6,482 nt of DNA from Peptococcaceae bacterium UBA3937. Its GTDB lineage: Bacteria > Bacillota > Peptococcia > DRI-13 > DTU073. This document shows positions 1 to 6,354 of this stretch, one piece after another. Made by a program: the position numbers and the translations under genes. The notes under the pieces were generated by a model. It saw only the letters and a program-made list of their open reading frames with translations. It was not told the origin of the DNA and made no database searches. Numbering within the stretch: the stretch's first letter is position 1; every line of letters starts with the position of its first letter. Location of the stretch: assembly GCA_002385735.1 (NCBI GenBank), contig DGEB01000005.1:46897-53378 (forward strand), read 5' to 3'.

Positions 1-1
1 G

Positions 2-967
2 ATGTATGTTAAAAAGGAAGCCGTGCTAAGTTCTCAAATCGAAGGGACACAAGCATCTTTAACCGATGTCTTGGAATTTGAATCTAAAGACTTATCACAT
101 GCTATTCCAGAAGATATTGGAGAGGTTGTAAGCTATGTTGAAGCGATTAATTATGGACTAAAAAGGTTAAATACTTTTCCCCTGTCCTTAAGATTAATCA
201 AAGAAATACACGCCGTACTTATGATAAACTCTAGGGGTCAAAATCGAACTCCTGGTGAATTTAGACGTTCTCAGAACTGGATTGGGGCTGCAGGGAGCAC
301 ACTAAAAACCGCTGATTTTATTCCTCCCCCAGTTCCAGAGGCATTAGATGCGATGAGTCAATTAGAAAAATATATCCACGAAGGAGAAGAGCCCCTCTTA
401 ATAAAATGCGGATTAGTTCATGCTCAATTTGAAACAATTCATCCTTTTTTGGATGGTAACGGAAGGATGGGAAGGTTACTAATTACGTTATTACTTTGTG
501 AACAAAAGGCCCTATCAAAACCATTACTATATATAAGTCATTATTTTAAACTAAACCGACTTGAATATTATGACCGGCTTATGAATATACGAACTAAGGG
601 TGATTGGGAGGGTTGGCTAAAATTCTTCCTGAAAGGAGTAATACTGGTTGCCAATCAAGCTGTCAGCACTTCAAGGAAAATTGTAAATTTGCAAAGTACA
701 CATCGACAACTTGTTTCTGAACGGATTATTTCTGCTCATTCCTATAACTTATTGGAATATCTTTTTCAACGTCCCATAATTAACACAAAAAAGGCTGCTC
801 AAGCGCTAGGCATTAGTTTCGCAACAGCCAGCCGACTTATAACTCTATTTTGTGAAAATAGTATTTTAGAAGAAATGACGGGAAAGAACCGCAATAGAGT
901 TTATGTTTATAAGTCATATCTGGATATTTTAAATGCGGACTTCTTAACTGATGAAGAGGAATATTAG
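2..967 (+). CDS. Fic-domain protein (predicted protein AMPylase) with C-terminal winged helix, 5'-partial
   Basis: Fic proteins usually transfer AMP from ATP to a hydroxyl on a target protein in the cytosol; the target here is unknown. Numbering by visible residues, 10-15 (SSQIEG) fits the inhibitory helix motif S/T-x-x-x-E-G of class II Fic proteins, with Glu14 as the expected autoinhibitory residue. Residues 147-158 (HPFLDGNGRMGR) are a complete catalytic Fic motif with the His, the acidic residue and both Arg. About residues 255-305 look like a winged helix-turn-helix (AAQALGISFATASRLI), as in the common DOC_N-Fic-HTH architecture. Relatives carry roughly 60-75 more residues before the KEAVLSSQIEGT stretch, so the Met at base 2 is almost certainly internal and the gene continues off the left edge. 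The gene is much AT-richer than its neighbours and has no visible Fic-antitoxin partner, which suggests horizontal acquisition. Activity is inferred from intact motifs only. Confidence 0.93.
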   Translation: MYVKKEAVLSSQIEGTQASLTDVLEFESKDLSHAIPEDIGEVVSYVEAINYGLKRLNTFPLSLRLIKEIHAVLMINSRGQNRTPGEFRRSQNWIGAAGSTLKTADFIPPPVPEALDAMSQLEKYIHEGEEPLLIKCGLVHAQFETIHPFLDGNGRMGRLLITLLLCEQKALSKPLLYISHYFKLNRLEYYDRLMNIRTKGDWEGWLKFFLKGVILVANQAVSTSRKIVNLQSTHRQLVSERIISAHSYNLLEYLFQRPIINTKKAAQALGISFATASRLITLFCENSILEEMTGKNRNRVYVYKSYLDILNADFLTDEEEY

Positions 968-975
968 ATAGTAAT

Positions 976-1008
976 AAACCCCCTTTGCTAATAAAACAAA
1001 GGGGGTTT
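976..1008. terminator. Bidirectional intrinsic terminator between convergent genes
   Basis: A perfect 12-bp stem (AAACCCCCTTTG at 976-987 with CAAAGGGGGTTT at 997-1008) encloses a 9-base loop. The A-run at the left foot and T-run at the right foot give U-rich 3' ends on both strands. It starts 9 bases after the fic stop codon and lies 32 bases beyond the DUF3999 stop on the other strand, so it can end both convergent transcripts. It also marks the boundary between the AT-rich fic DNA and the GC-richer operon. Confidence 0.85.
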
Positions 1009-1039
1009 CAATATAGAGGGTTGCTTTTTGAAAAACGCG

Positions 1040-2164
1040 CTATTTAATCAATTTCCGGATGATAATTACCCCGAGCAGGATCGCCACCGCGACAATCACG
1101 CTGTTGAACAGGAAGCGGGGGTCTTTCAGCCCCCAGAGTTGTTCGGCGGTAGTCGCCTGGTCCGCCGGGAGAATTTTTAAAGCAAGGATTGGCAAAAGGT
1201 CGTATCCTTCCTGCAGGATTTGATCCTGGTAAAAGACCAAATCATAAGTGGGTGGCACCGTATATTCCGGATGGCCAAATTTAAGAACAAAGCCCGTCTT
1301 CCCGGCCCCGTTAAAAACGAGCTCGTCCACATAATATTTCACCTGGAGTTGCTTTACCTGAATCGGTTGATCGTCGTTATTCTCAATGACTAACACCGCC
1401 GTATCTTCACTCGTCCTGAACCCGTCCAGCGGCAGGGTCAAATCACTGTAGTGCGTTTGTTGGAAAGATAAATTATACAGCGTTTTGGCGTGGATATCCG
1501 CAAAGATGACACGCCGTTTAAAGATGCTGTCTGTCTCCAGGGTAAAGCTGTCTAATTTAAGATTCCGGAGACCGCTGAGCTTGATGAGGGTTTTTTGTCC
1601 CTGCTCTTCTATGGTGTATTGGGGCGTAAAGGTTTCCGTGAATCGTTCGTGGGAAAGGGTGACATCGTTGTAGTTTAAGGTGACGCCGGTAAAAGCGATT
1701 TTCTCCAAATTATTGGGGATTTTAAAGCGATAATGGGTATATTTTGGGGCAGGCGGCCCCAGCGGGATTTCCAGCTTCTCATTCCCTTCCACCCGGTACA
1801 AAAGCGCATCCTTGATTTTTTCCCAATGCCGGTTATCATAACTGCCGAATAATTCAACCTGTTTTGCAAAGTTGGCATGATTCGTCACCACCGTAAGCGA
1901 GGTGGCCAGGACGTCTTCGTCTTCCGGAACATCTACTGCGTAATCGTAATAGAAGGAGTCTCCTTTCGTAAAGGAATGAATCAGTTCCATGGGATGGCTT
2001 TTATGAACGGCTGTTTCTTGCGGTGAAAAGCTGTGCATAAAATACGGAACCGGCTGGCCGTCCTGATCAAAAAGGCGCAAATCCGCCAGGTTTTCCTGGG
2101 CGGCATGGTAAATCTCCCCCGTAAGGCGCAGTCCTTTGTATTGTTTGTCGCCCTCGTTTTTCAC
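1040..2164 (-). CDS. DUF3999 family protein, mature part only (signal peptide separated by in-frame TGA)
   Basis: The opening pattern (Q-Y-K-G-L-R-L ... E-I-Y ... L-A-D-L-R-L-F-D-Q-D-G-Q-P-V-P-Y-F, residues 8-42) is typical of DUF3999 proteins just after their signal peptide. The middle is beta-rich; around residues 103-148 the pattern FGSYDNRHWEKI ... YTHYRFKI resembles a discoidin-like jelly roll (inference). The end (about 352-371) is one hydrophobic helix followed by RKLIK, so the bulk of a normal family member would lie outside the membrane, anchored by its C-terminus. The start given is a GTG preceded at 9 bases by GAGGA, which overlaps the upstream TGA. Translated from here the protein lacks any export signal, while the same frame upstream of the TGA encodes one (see 2177-2326). 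The gene is therefore either a pseudogene by a single nonsense change, a reinitiation product, or affected by a sequencing error. It is the second gene of an operon with the DUF2339 gene. Function is unknown. Confidence 0.8.
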   Translation of the reverse strand: MKNEGDKQYKGLRLTGEIYHAAQENLADLRLFDQDGQPVPYFMHSFSPQETAVHKSHPMELIHSFTKGDSFYYDYAVDVPEDEDVLATSLTVVTNHANFAKQVELFGSYDNRHWEKIKDALLYRVEGNEKLEIPLGPPAPKYTHYRFKIPNNLEKIAFTGVTLNYNDVTLSHERFTETFTPQYTIEEQGQKTLIKLSGLRNLKLDSFTLETDSIFKRRVIFADIHAKTLYNLSFQQTHYSDLTLPLDGFRTSEDTAVLVIENNDDQPIQVKQLQVKYYVDELVFNGAGKTGFVLKFGHPEYTVPPTYDLVFYQDQILQEGYDLLPILALKILPADQATTAEQLWGLKDPRFLFNSVIVAVAILLGVIIIRKLIK

Positions 2165-2176
2165 CTGGGCGGTTCC

Positions 2177-2326
2177 TCAGAAGCCCACCTCCTGCGGGGC
2201 CGTGGCGGAATCATTCGTCGGCGTGCAGGCCGGGCACAGGAAAAACGCGAGGACCAGGGATAAAACAAAGCCAACGATCCGCTTTTGGCCGTTTCTACAG
2301 CTGAACATTGGGGGGTGTTTTCTCAT
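2177..2326 (-). pseudogene. 5' fragment of the DUF3999 gene: signal peptide and linker ending at an in-frame TGA
   Basis: From the ATG at 2326 (or 2308) the frame encodes a short basic start, a hydrophobic core (IVGFVLSLVLAFFL), Cys-Pro-Ala-Cys and a Thr/Ser/Ala/Pro-rich linker, then stops at TGA 2177-2179. This is a signal peptide, possibly of lipoprotein type, although CPAC is a poor lipobox. The same frame continues without any shift through GTG 2164 into the DUF3999 domain, so the two pieces are one gene with a nonsense codon at codon 50 (counting from 2326). The whole gene would be 429 codons including the TGA, close to the usual family length. A TGG-to-TGA change would explain it, since a Trp fits this spot before the domain. 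The fragment overlaps the 3' end of the DUF2339 gene by 32 bases (14 if started at 2308), as expected for a coupled second cistron. Confidence 0.7.
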
Positions 2327-4889
2327 CGGGCAAGATCGCTCCTTTAATTTCTAATTTTTTGCTGAAGTATTGGTAGACGAAGGAGATGGCCAGCAAAGTC
2401 AGCCCAAAGGCAAAATAGGAAGCAATTCTGGCCACCGCGGATAAGAACGACAAGTCCAGCAGGAAAAGCTTGGCTACCGCCATAATAGCCAGACCTAAAC
2501 CAAAGCGTCTCAGGAAAGCATATCTTTTGATAAAACCAAAAACAATCCAGGCTAAAGCCGTGATGACGTAAAGAACGCTAATGGCCGCATTGGTAAAGTC
2601 TAAAGCGTATTGCGCAATTAAAACTTGTGTAAGGTTAAACAAAAAGTAAGAAGAAATAATTAAGGGATACCATTCCAGACCCAGCTTTCTTTCCAAAACC
2701 AGCCGGGAGACCAAGTCACGCATGGCGAGAATCGCCAGGAGATTAATGAGAACCAGGGCCGTCGTTCCGGTGAGGAATAAGGAGGGAGGCAGGTCGGCGC
2801 TCCCAAAACCTTGGTGGGGGGGAAAAAAATTAAGGCTAAATAAGGCTATGAAGCACACCACATTAATAAAAACAGAAATCCCTTTCATGACTCCGTCGGA
2901 AAGCAGACTAATCCGGGGAATCAGATAAGCAAGCAGGAAACTGACCACAATCATTAAAGCCGAGACCAGGTAGTCTCCATGCCAGGCACTGTCTTTTAAA
3001 GCCACCGTTAAATGCGCGGCCAGTTCTTTCCCGATCATATACAGGGAGAACAACCAGAGATTAAGTGTTGTGCCATATTTAAACAAAGTGATCCCCTGGC
3101 TGGATAAGGCCCTTTTCCAATAGGCCGTCCCTAAAATAAACAGCGAGCCCAGCGTAACAGCCGTATATTTGTAAACAAAAAAATCGCCGGTACCCAGGAT
3201 ATTCCGTACATCAAAGAACCAGAACGCGGCAAGACACAAACCAAAGATCACGGCCCCGGCCTTCCGGAAAGCAGCCTCTTCCCTGGCTATGCCGTATACG
3301 AGGAGCGCCGTTCCTTCAATCAGCCAGCCTAAAGACAACCATACCTTCCCAAATTGGAAGGGAATAATCAACACGACAAAGGTCAATCCGGTTAGATAAA
3401 AGAGCGCCTGGGCGCTTTTTTCCCGGGGCATTTGTTGCTGCAAAAAACCCCCCAGGTTTAAATAGAGCACGGCAAAAAGCATCGCCAGCAGCCCGGTGTA
3501 ATCTTCCAAACCGACCGCATAAAAAAGAGCATACAGGATTAGCGCGCTAATGGCCGTATTTAAAGCCAACAGGCTAATCTCCGCCTTTTTAAAGCTCATT
3601 CTTTTATTATATGTACTACAAATGGGAATCAGGGTATAGATGACGAAAGCAAACACCACATAACACAATGCCGGTAAATCATGGAGCGTAAAGGGTGGCC
3701 CGTAAGAACGGTCTTCCAGCAACAATTGGACAATGTAGATTGTTCCTGCCACATTCAGGAAAAAACCGAGGAAAGAGGAGACGGTCCACTTTCGCTGGGC
3801 AAAAATGAAGAGGGCAAAAAAGTTTAGTATAATTAAGTAACCCATGGCACTATAAACCAGGACTTTGTCCGCACTAATGGAAAGCAGGGGCAAGTATCCG
3901 CCGATCAGGGCAAAAGCGGCAATCGTCTGGGCATTATAGCGCAGGGCCAGGACAAAAGCAACGATGGTCGTCAAAACACATAATAATAAGGCCGGATACA
4001 TGGTAATAATTTTTAACTGGAAATAGCTGAGGGCAATGGTCGTAAACAAAGTGGCAATCCCGGCGCTGGTGAGGCCCAGGGAAAAAACATCGGGCCTTTT
4101 TCGGTTGAGGATTTCGCCAGCCACCAGCAGAATTGCTCCAAGGCACAGACCGAAAATCCCCTTATAAAGATCCGGCAGCCTCGTAAAGGTATATTGGGAG
4201 GCGGTGATTAAGCCGATGAGCAGGAGCAAAATCCCCACTTTGTTGAGAAAATTAAGCCCGATAAGCGCTTCCAGGTTGTTCTTTTTGATCACTTTTTTCA
4301 TTTGTTCTTCCGTAAGGGGTTCTTCTCTTAACTGATTGAATTGGGCTTCCGTAGCAAGACGGAGCGAACGGTCTTGGGCGGCTATTTCTTCCCGCAGCAA
4401 AGTCAATTTTTTGTTCAACAGCTCATTTAAGGCGGCTACTTTTTCGTATATTTCGTCTTCCAGAGCGATGCGGTTTTCCCTTAGTGTTGCCGTAATTTCA
4501 TCAATCCGTCTTTTGGCGGTCTGTTCAAACATGGTCAAACGATCCGTTTCCCGCCCGGCATTGTTTTGAAAATAAGCCTGGAGCTTATCTGCGCTCATGT
4601 TAAGGAGGGTCATTTTTTCGTTGTAGATCTGCTCATATAAAGCGCTTTTTAACTGCCGGTTTTCCGTGTCTAACAAAGCCCGGTCCTGTTCGGTTTTTTC
4701 CAGAGCGGCTTTATTGGCCGCCAGTTCTTCCTTTAACTGGGTATTCTCCGAGAGCAAGTCACTTTCTCCCAGGGATTGAATTTCTCTGTCCCAATCGGTG
4801 GTAATTTCCTTCTGCCGGTGGAGCATTTTTTTCAAACCATCCAGGTAATTATTCAAAAAGTCACCCCCACTATTACCATAATTCGCCAT
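2295..4889 (-). CDS. DUF2339 family large polytopic membrane protein
   Basis: The protein has 864 residues from the ATG at 4889. Residues about 15-200 are charged and rich in heptad-like Leu/Glu/Lys patterns, so a long coiled coil probably precedes the membrane part. The DUF2339 signature follows: NNLEALIGLNFLNKVGILLLL at about 204-224, then by eye about 22 hydrophobic segments to residue 842, ending in a short polar tail (PDEKTPPNVQL). The family is a conserved integral membrane protein with no established biochemical role, often found next to a DUF3999 gene, as here. The two probably form one cell-envelope complex (inference from adjacency and overlap). Start choice is uncertain: ATG 4889 has no Shine-Dalgarno site and sits only about 9 bases after the predicted transcription start. 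TTG at 4856 has GGGGGTGA 4 bases upstream and would give an 853-residue protein. The frame is intact throughout. Confidence 0.92.
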   Translation of the reverse strand: MANYGNSGGDFLNNYLDGLKKMLHRQKEITTDWDREIQSLGESDLLSENTQLKEELAANKAALEKTEQDRALLDTENRQLKSALYEQIYNEKMTLLNMSADKLQAYFQNNAGRETDRLTMFEQTAKRRIDEITATLRENRIALEDEIYEKVAALNELLNKKLTLLREEIAAQDRSLRLATEAQFNQLREEPLTEEQMKKVIKKNNLEALIGLNFLNKVGILLLLIGLITASQYTFTRLPDLYKGIFGLCLGAILLVAGEILNRKRPDVFSLGLTSAGIATLFTTIALSYFQLKIITMYPALLLCVLTTIVAFVLALRYNAQTIAAFALIGGYLPLLSISADKVLVYSAMGYLIILNFFALFIFAQRKWTVSSFLGFFLNVAGTIYIVQLLLEDRSYGPPFTLHDLPALCYVVFAFVIYTLIPICSTYNKRMSFKKAEISLLALNTAISALILYALFYAVGLEDYTGLLAMLFAVLYLNLGGFLQQQMPREKSAQALFYLTGLTFVVLIIPFQFGKVWLSLGWLIEGTALLVYGIAREEAAFRKAGAVIFGLCLAAFWFFDVRNILGTGDFFVYKYTAVTLGSLFILGTAYWKRALSSQGITLFKYGTTLNLWLFSLYMIGKELAAHLTVALKDSAWHGDYLVSALMIVVSFLLAYLIPRISLLSDGVMKGISVFINVVCFIALFSLNFFPPHQGFGSADLPPSLFLTGTTALVLINLLAILAMRDLVSRLVLERKLGLEWYPLIISSYFLFNLTQVLIAQYALDFTNAAISVLYVITALAWIVFGFIKRYAFLRRFGLGLAIMAVAKLFLLDLSFLSAVARIASYFAFGLTLLAISFVYQYFSKKLEIKGAILPDEKTPPNVQL
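2339..2345 (-). promoter_or_regulatory. Shine-Dalgarno site for the DUF3999 gene
   Basis: AAAGGAG on the minus strand lies inside the last codons of the DUF2339 gene, 12 bases before ATG 2326. The spacing is a little long, but no better site precedes the alternative ATG at 2308. It supports a DUF3999 gene that originally began here, upstream of the TGA. Confidence 0.45.
4861..4868 (-). promoter_or_regulatory. Shine-Dalgarno site supporting a TTG start at 4856 for the DUF2339 gene
   Basis: GGGGGTGA on the minus strand differs by one base from the anti-16S complement GGAGGTGA and lies 4 bases before TTG 4854-4856. No comparable site precedes the ATG at 4889. With the promoter at 4905-4932, this start would have a normal leader of about 42 bases. 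Confidence 0.5.
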
Positions 4890-4904
4890 ATTAATATTAA
4901 TACT

Positions 4905-4932
4905 ATTATATCAAAAGAATAATTTGTCACAA
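4905..4932 (-). promoter_or_regulatory. Sigma-A promoter for the DUF2339-DUF3999 operon, with operator-like dyad
   Basis: On the minus strand TTGTGA (4932-4927) and a perfect TATAAT (4910-4905) are 16 bases apart, predicting a transcript start near 4898. A dyad TGTCA-N5-TGACA (4925-4939) overlaps the -35 hexamer and could be a repressor site, but the arms are only 5 bases. Confidence 0.65.
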
Positions 4933-4939
4933 CTTGACA

Positions 4940-5301
4940 GTGAATCGAAAAATTAAGCCTATGTTGGTAAAGAGGACAATAAAAAAGGGAGCTTTTCCGC
5001 CCAAACAGGGCGCAATAAAGGCCAAAACGCAAGAAAAAGCTCTGGTTTTGTCGACTGAGCGGGCGCTCACTCATACGGGGCAAAGCCTTGTGCGAGTGCG
5101 ACGGAAGGGAAACGGGTGGGCTGCAGCCAAAACTATTTTTGGGGCAAAAAAAACGAAAAAGGGGAATTAGGGTTGTTTTGGGGGCCTTGCAGGAGCAAAT
5201 TACAGAAAATCGTCGAGAGAGCGTTCACTAGGGCGGCGCGCTTTCGGAAGGCTCAGAAGCAGGGACCAGGAATTAAAAACCTTCAAAATCAGCTTGTCAA
5301 A
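4940..5301. other. Divergent intergenic region with no convincing gene
   Basis: About 360 bases lie between the two outward promoters. Open frames here (up to 78 codons) are lysine-rich, lack Shine-Dalgarno sites and resemble no family I recognise. The + strand is strikingly purine-rich with many G and A runs. Visible structures are the palindrome at 5053-5072, a perfect 10-base palindrome GGCTGCAGCC near 5119-5128, and directly after it a small inverted repeat CCAAAA-N4-TTTTGG. I could not match any known riboswitch or small RNA. It may be a decayed gene or mobile remnant, but nothing proves that. Confidence 0.5.
5053..5072. repeat. Palindrome resembling a TetR-family operator
   Basis: The core TGAGCG-GG-CGCTCA (5056-5069) is perfectly symmetric, and with the flanking bases the arms reach 9 positions with one mismatch. 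GTGAGCGCTCAC-like palindromes are common operators of TetR-family repressors in Firmicutes. A related, more degenerate sequence AGAGCGTTCACT lies at 5218-5229. No tetR gene is in the window and neither promoter here is directly covered, so the role is inferred. Confidence 0.4.
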
Positions 5302-5305
5302 AGGC

Positions 5306-5334
5306 TTAACAGCCTAATTTTATTCTGATAGAAT
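5306..5334 (+). promoter_or_regulatory. Sigma-A promoter for degV
   Basis: TTAACA (5306-5311) and TAGAAT (5329-5334), each one base from consensus, are separated by 17 bases, predicting a start near 5341 and a leader of about 80 bases. The -35 sits inside a short inverted repeat AGGCT-TAAC-AGCCT (5302-5315) that could be a repressor site or a weak hairpin. Confidence 0.6.
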
Positions 5335-5342
5335 TAATGCGG

Positions 5343-5371
5343 ATAATCAAACTTGACGAAAAATTGATTAT
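5343..5371 (+). repeat. Inverted repeat in the degV leader (operator-like)
   Basis: ATAATCAA (5343-5350) and TTGATTAT (5364-5371) are perfect 8-base complements around a 13-base spacer. The half-site centres are 21 bases apart, about two helical turns, which suits a dimeric DNA-binding protein just downstream of the predicted transcript start. As RNA it would be a weak AT-only stem, so an operator is the likelier reading. Confidence 0.4.
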
Positions 5372-5409
5372 TCCTGATGAGAACCGAAGACACATCATAA
5401 ACGATAAGT

Positions 5410-5417
5410 GAGGGGAT
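5410..5417 (+). promoter_or_regulatory. Shine-Dalgarno site that selects the GTG start of degV
   Basis: GAGGGGAT differs by one base from the ideal GAGGTGAT and ends 4 bases before GTG 5422. It overlaps the in-frame ATG at 5416, which therefore cannot be served by it. Confidence 0.65.
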
Positions 5418-5421
5418 GAAA

Positions 5422-6276
5422 GTGGCAGTAAAAGTGATTACTGACAGCACTGCTTATCTCGACCGCAAGGTTCTTCAAGAGCTCAATATTACGGAAGTAG
5501 CGATGACAGTGAACCTGGAAGACCGTTCATTTATAGAGACTGCCATCTCTAATGAGGAATTTTACCAATTGATTGAGGGAAAAAAAGAATTACCCACTTC
5601 TTCGCAGCCTTCACCTTTGGTATTCTACGAAAAATTTCAGGAACTGGTCGAGCAGGGCGATGAGGTTTTCTGTGTGCTCATCTCTTCGGATCTCAGTGGC
5701 ACATATTATTCGGCGGTGCAAGCCGGCAAGATGGTTCAGGAAAAAAACCCGGAGGCCCGAATTGAAATAATTGATTCCCGCACCACCGGCATGCATTTGG
5801 GTCTGGCGGCCATGGCGGCGGCGCGCGCCGCGCAGGCCGGGGCCTCCCTGGAGGAAGTGCGGGATGCAGCCACCTCGGTTCTGGCCAGGAGCAAATTATT
5901 TTTTATCCCCCGCTCTTTGGAGTATTTAAAAAAAGGGGGCCGCATCGGCGAGGCAGCTTCACTCTTAGGCACGCTTTTACAGGTGAAACCGGTGTTAACC
6001 GTAAAGGGGCCGGTAACTGTTTTTGAAAAGGTTAGAACCTTTGAAAAAGCCGTGAAGCGGATGCTCCAGGTTTTTGAAGAGGATTATCAAACTTATGGAA
6101 TTGAAGAAGTGGCCGTGCACCACATTAATTGCGCCGCGGACTGCGAGGAGCTTTTGATTAAGGAAATCAAAGATAAAACGACGCGGGAGATTTTGGTTAG
6201 CCCCATTGGGCCCGTGCTCGGCCTGCATGTAGGGCCGGGAACCATTGGGATGGCTTATGCGACGAAGGAGAAGTAA
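5422..6276 (+). CDS. degV: DegV family protein (fatty-acid-binding, FakB-like)
   Basis: DegV/FakB proteins are cytosolic carriers that bind one fatty acid and present it to the kinase FakA, giving acyl-phosphate for phospholipid synthesis. Numbered from the GTG (284 residues, the usual length): ITDSTAYL at 6-13 opens the fold; TSSQPSP at 59-65 and SSDLSGTYYSA at 88-98 hold the Thr/Ser residues that line the lipid carboxylate site in the family; IDSRTTGMHLGL at 117-128 and YLKKGGRIG at 168-176 are the other conserved blocks; GPVLGLHVGPG at 263-273 contains the conserved His269. The frame is complete and looks functional. The GTG at 5422 is preferred to the ATG at 5416 because of the Shine-Dalgarno spacing and because the result begins MAVKVITDST like many relatives. 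No fakA (DAK2-domain) gene is adjacent. Genomes often carry several DegV paralogues, and the bound lipid cannot be told from the sequence. Confidence 0.95.
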   Translation: MAVKVITDSTAYLDRKVLQELNITEVAMTVNLEDRSFIETAISNEEFYQLIEGKKELPTSSQPSPLVFYEKFQELVEQGDEVFCVLISSDLSGTYYSAVQAGKMVQEKNPEARIEIIDSRTTGMHLGLAAMAAARAAQAGASLEEVRDAATSVLARSKLFFIPRSLEYLKKGGRIGEAASLLGTLLQVKPVLTVKGPVTVFEKVRTFEKAVKRMLQVFEEDYQTYGIEEVAVHHINCAADCEELLIKEIKDKTTREILVSPIGPVLGLHVGPGTIGMAYATKEK

Positions 6277-6294
6277 AAAAGCCCCTGGCCGGGG
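6275..6294 (-). terminator. Short intrinsic terminator reading on the minus strand
   Basis: Read on the minus strand, CCCC-GGCCA-GGGG is followed by C and six T (6280-6275), which overlap the degV stop codon. On the + strand the same hairpin has no T-run after it, so it is a poor terminator for degV itself. The stem is only 4 GC pairs, so activity is uncertain. Confidence 0.4.
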
Positions 6295-6354
6295 TGGAAA
6301 AGAGTTGTGGCGAAAGGAAAAATGCGGATTATTCTGGTAAATACCGGCACAGCC

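Noticed and set aside
4934..4965. + strand promoter starting at TTGACA 4934-4939
   Set aside because: No acceptable -10 hexamer at 16-19 bases; the TTGACA is explained as half of the dyad over the minus-strand -35.
4853..5083. 76-codon minus-strand open frame upstream of the DUF2339 gene
   Set aside because: It overlaps the operon promoter and the DUF2339 start in another frame, and has no ribosome site or family resemblance.
5075..5128. Riboswitch-like strings (GGGGCAAAGCC as in c-di-GMP GEMM; AAGGGAAACGGGTGGGCTG as in cobalamin)
   Set aside because: Only short fragments match; the paired helices and the remaining conserved boxes of either class are missing.
5161..5185. Possible G-quadruplex
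   Set aside because: Only three G-tracts lie within short loop distance; the fourth is about 16 bases away.
4934..5328. Two overlapping + strand open frames of 70-78 codons in the spacer
   Set aside because: Lysine-rich composition follows from the purine-rich DNA; no Shine-Dalgarno sites or recognisable motifs.
5353..5380. Second degV promoter at TTGACG
   Set aside because: The only hexamer at the right spacing (TGATGA) is a poor -10; the 5306-5334 promoter is far better.
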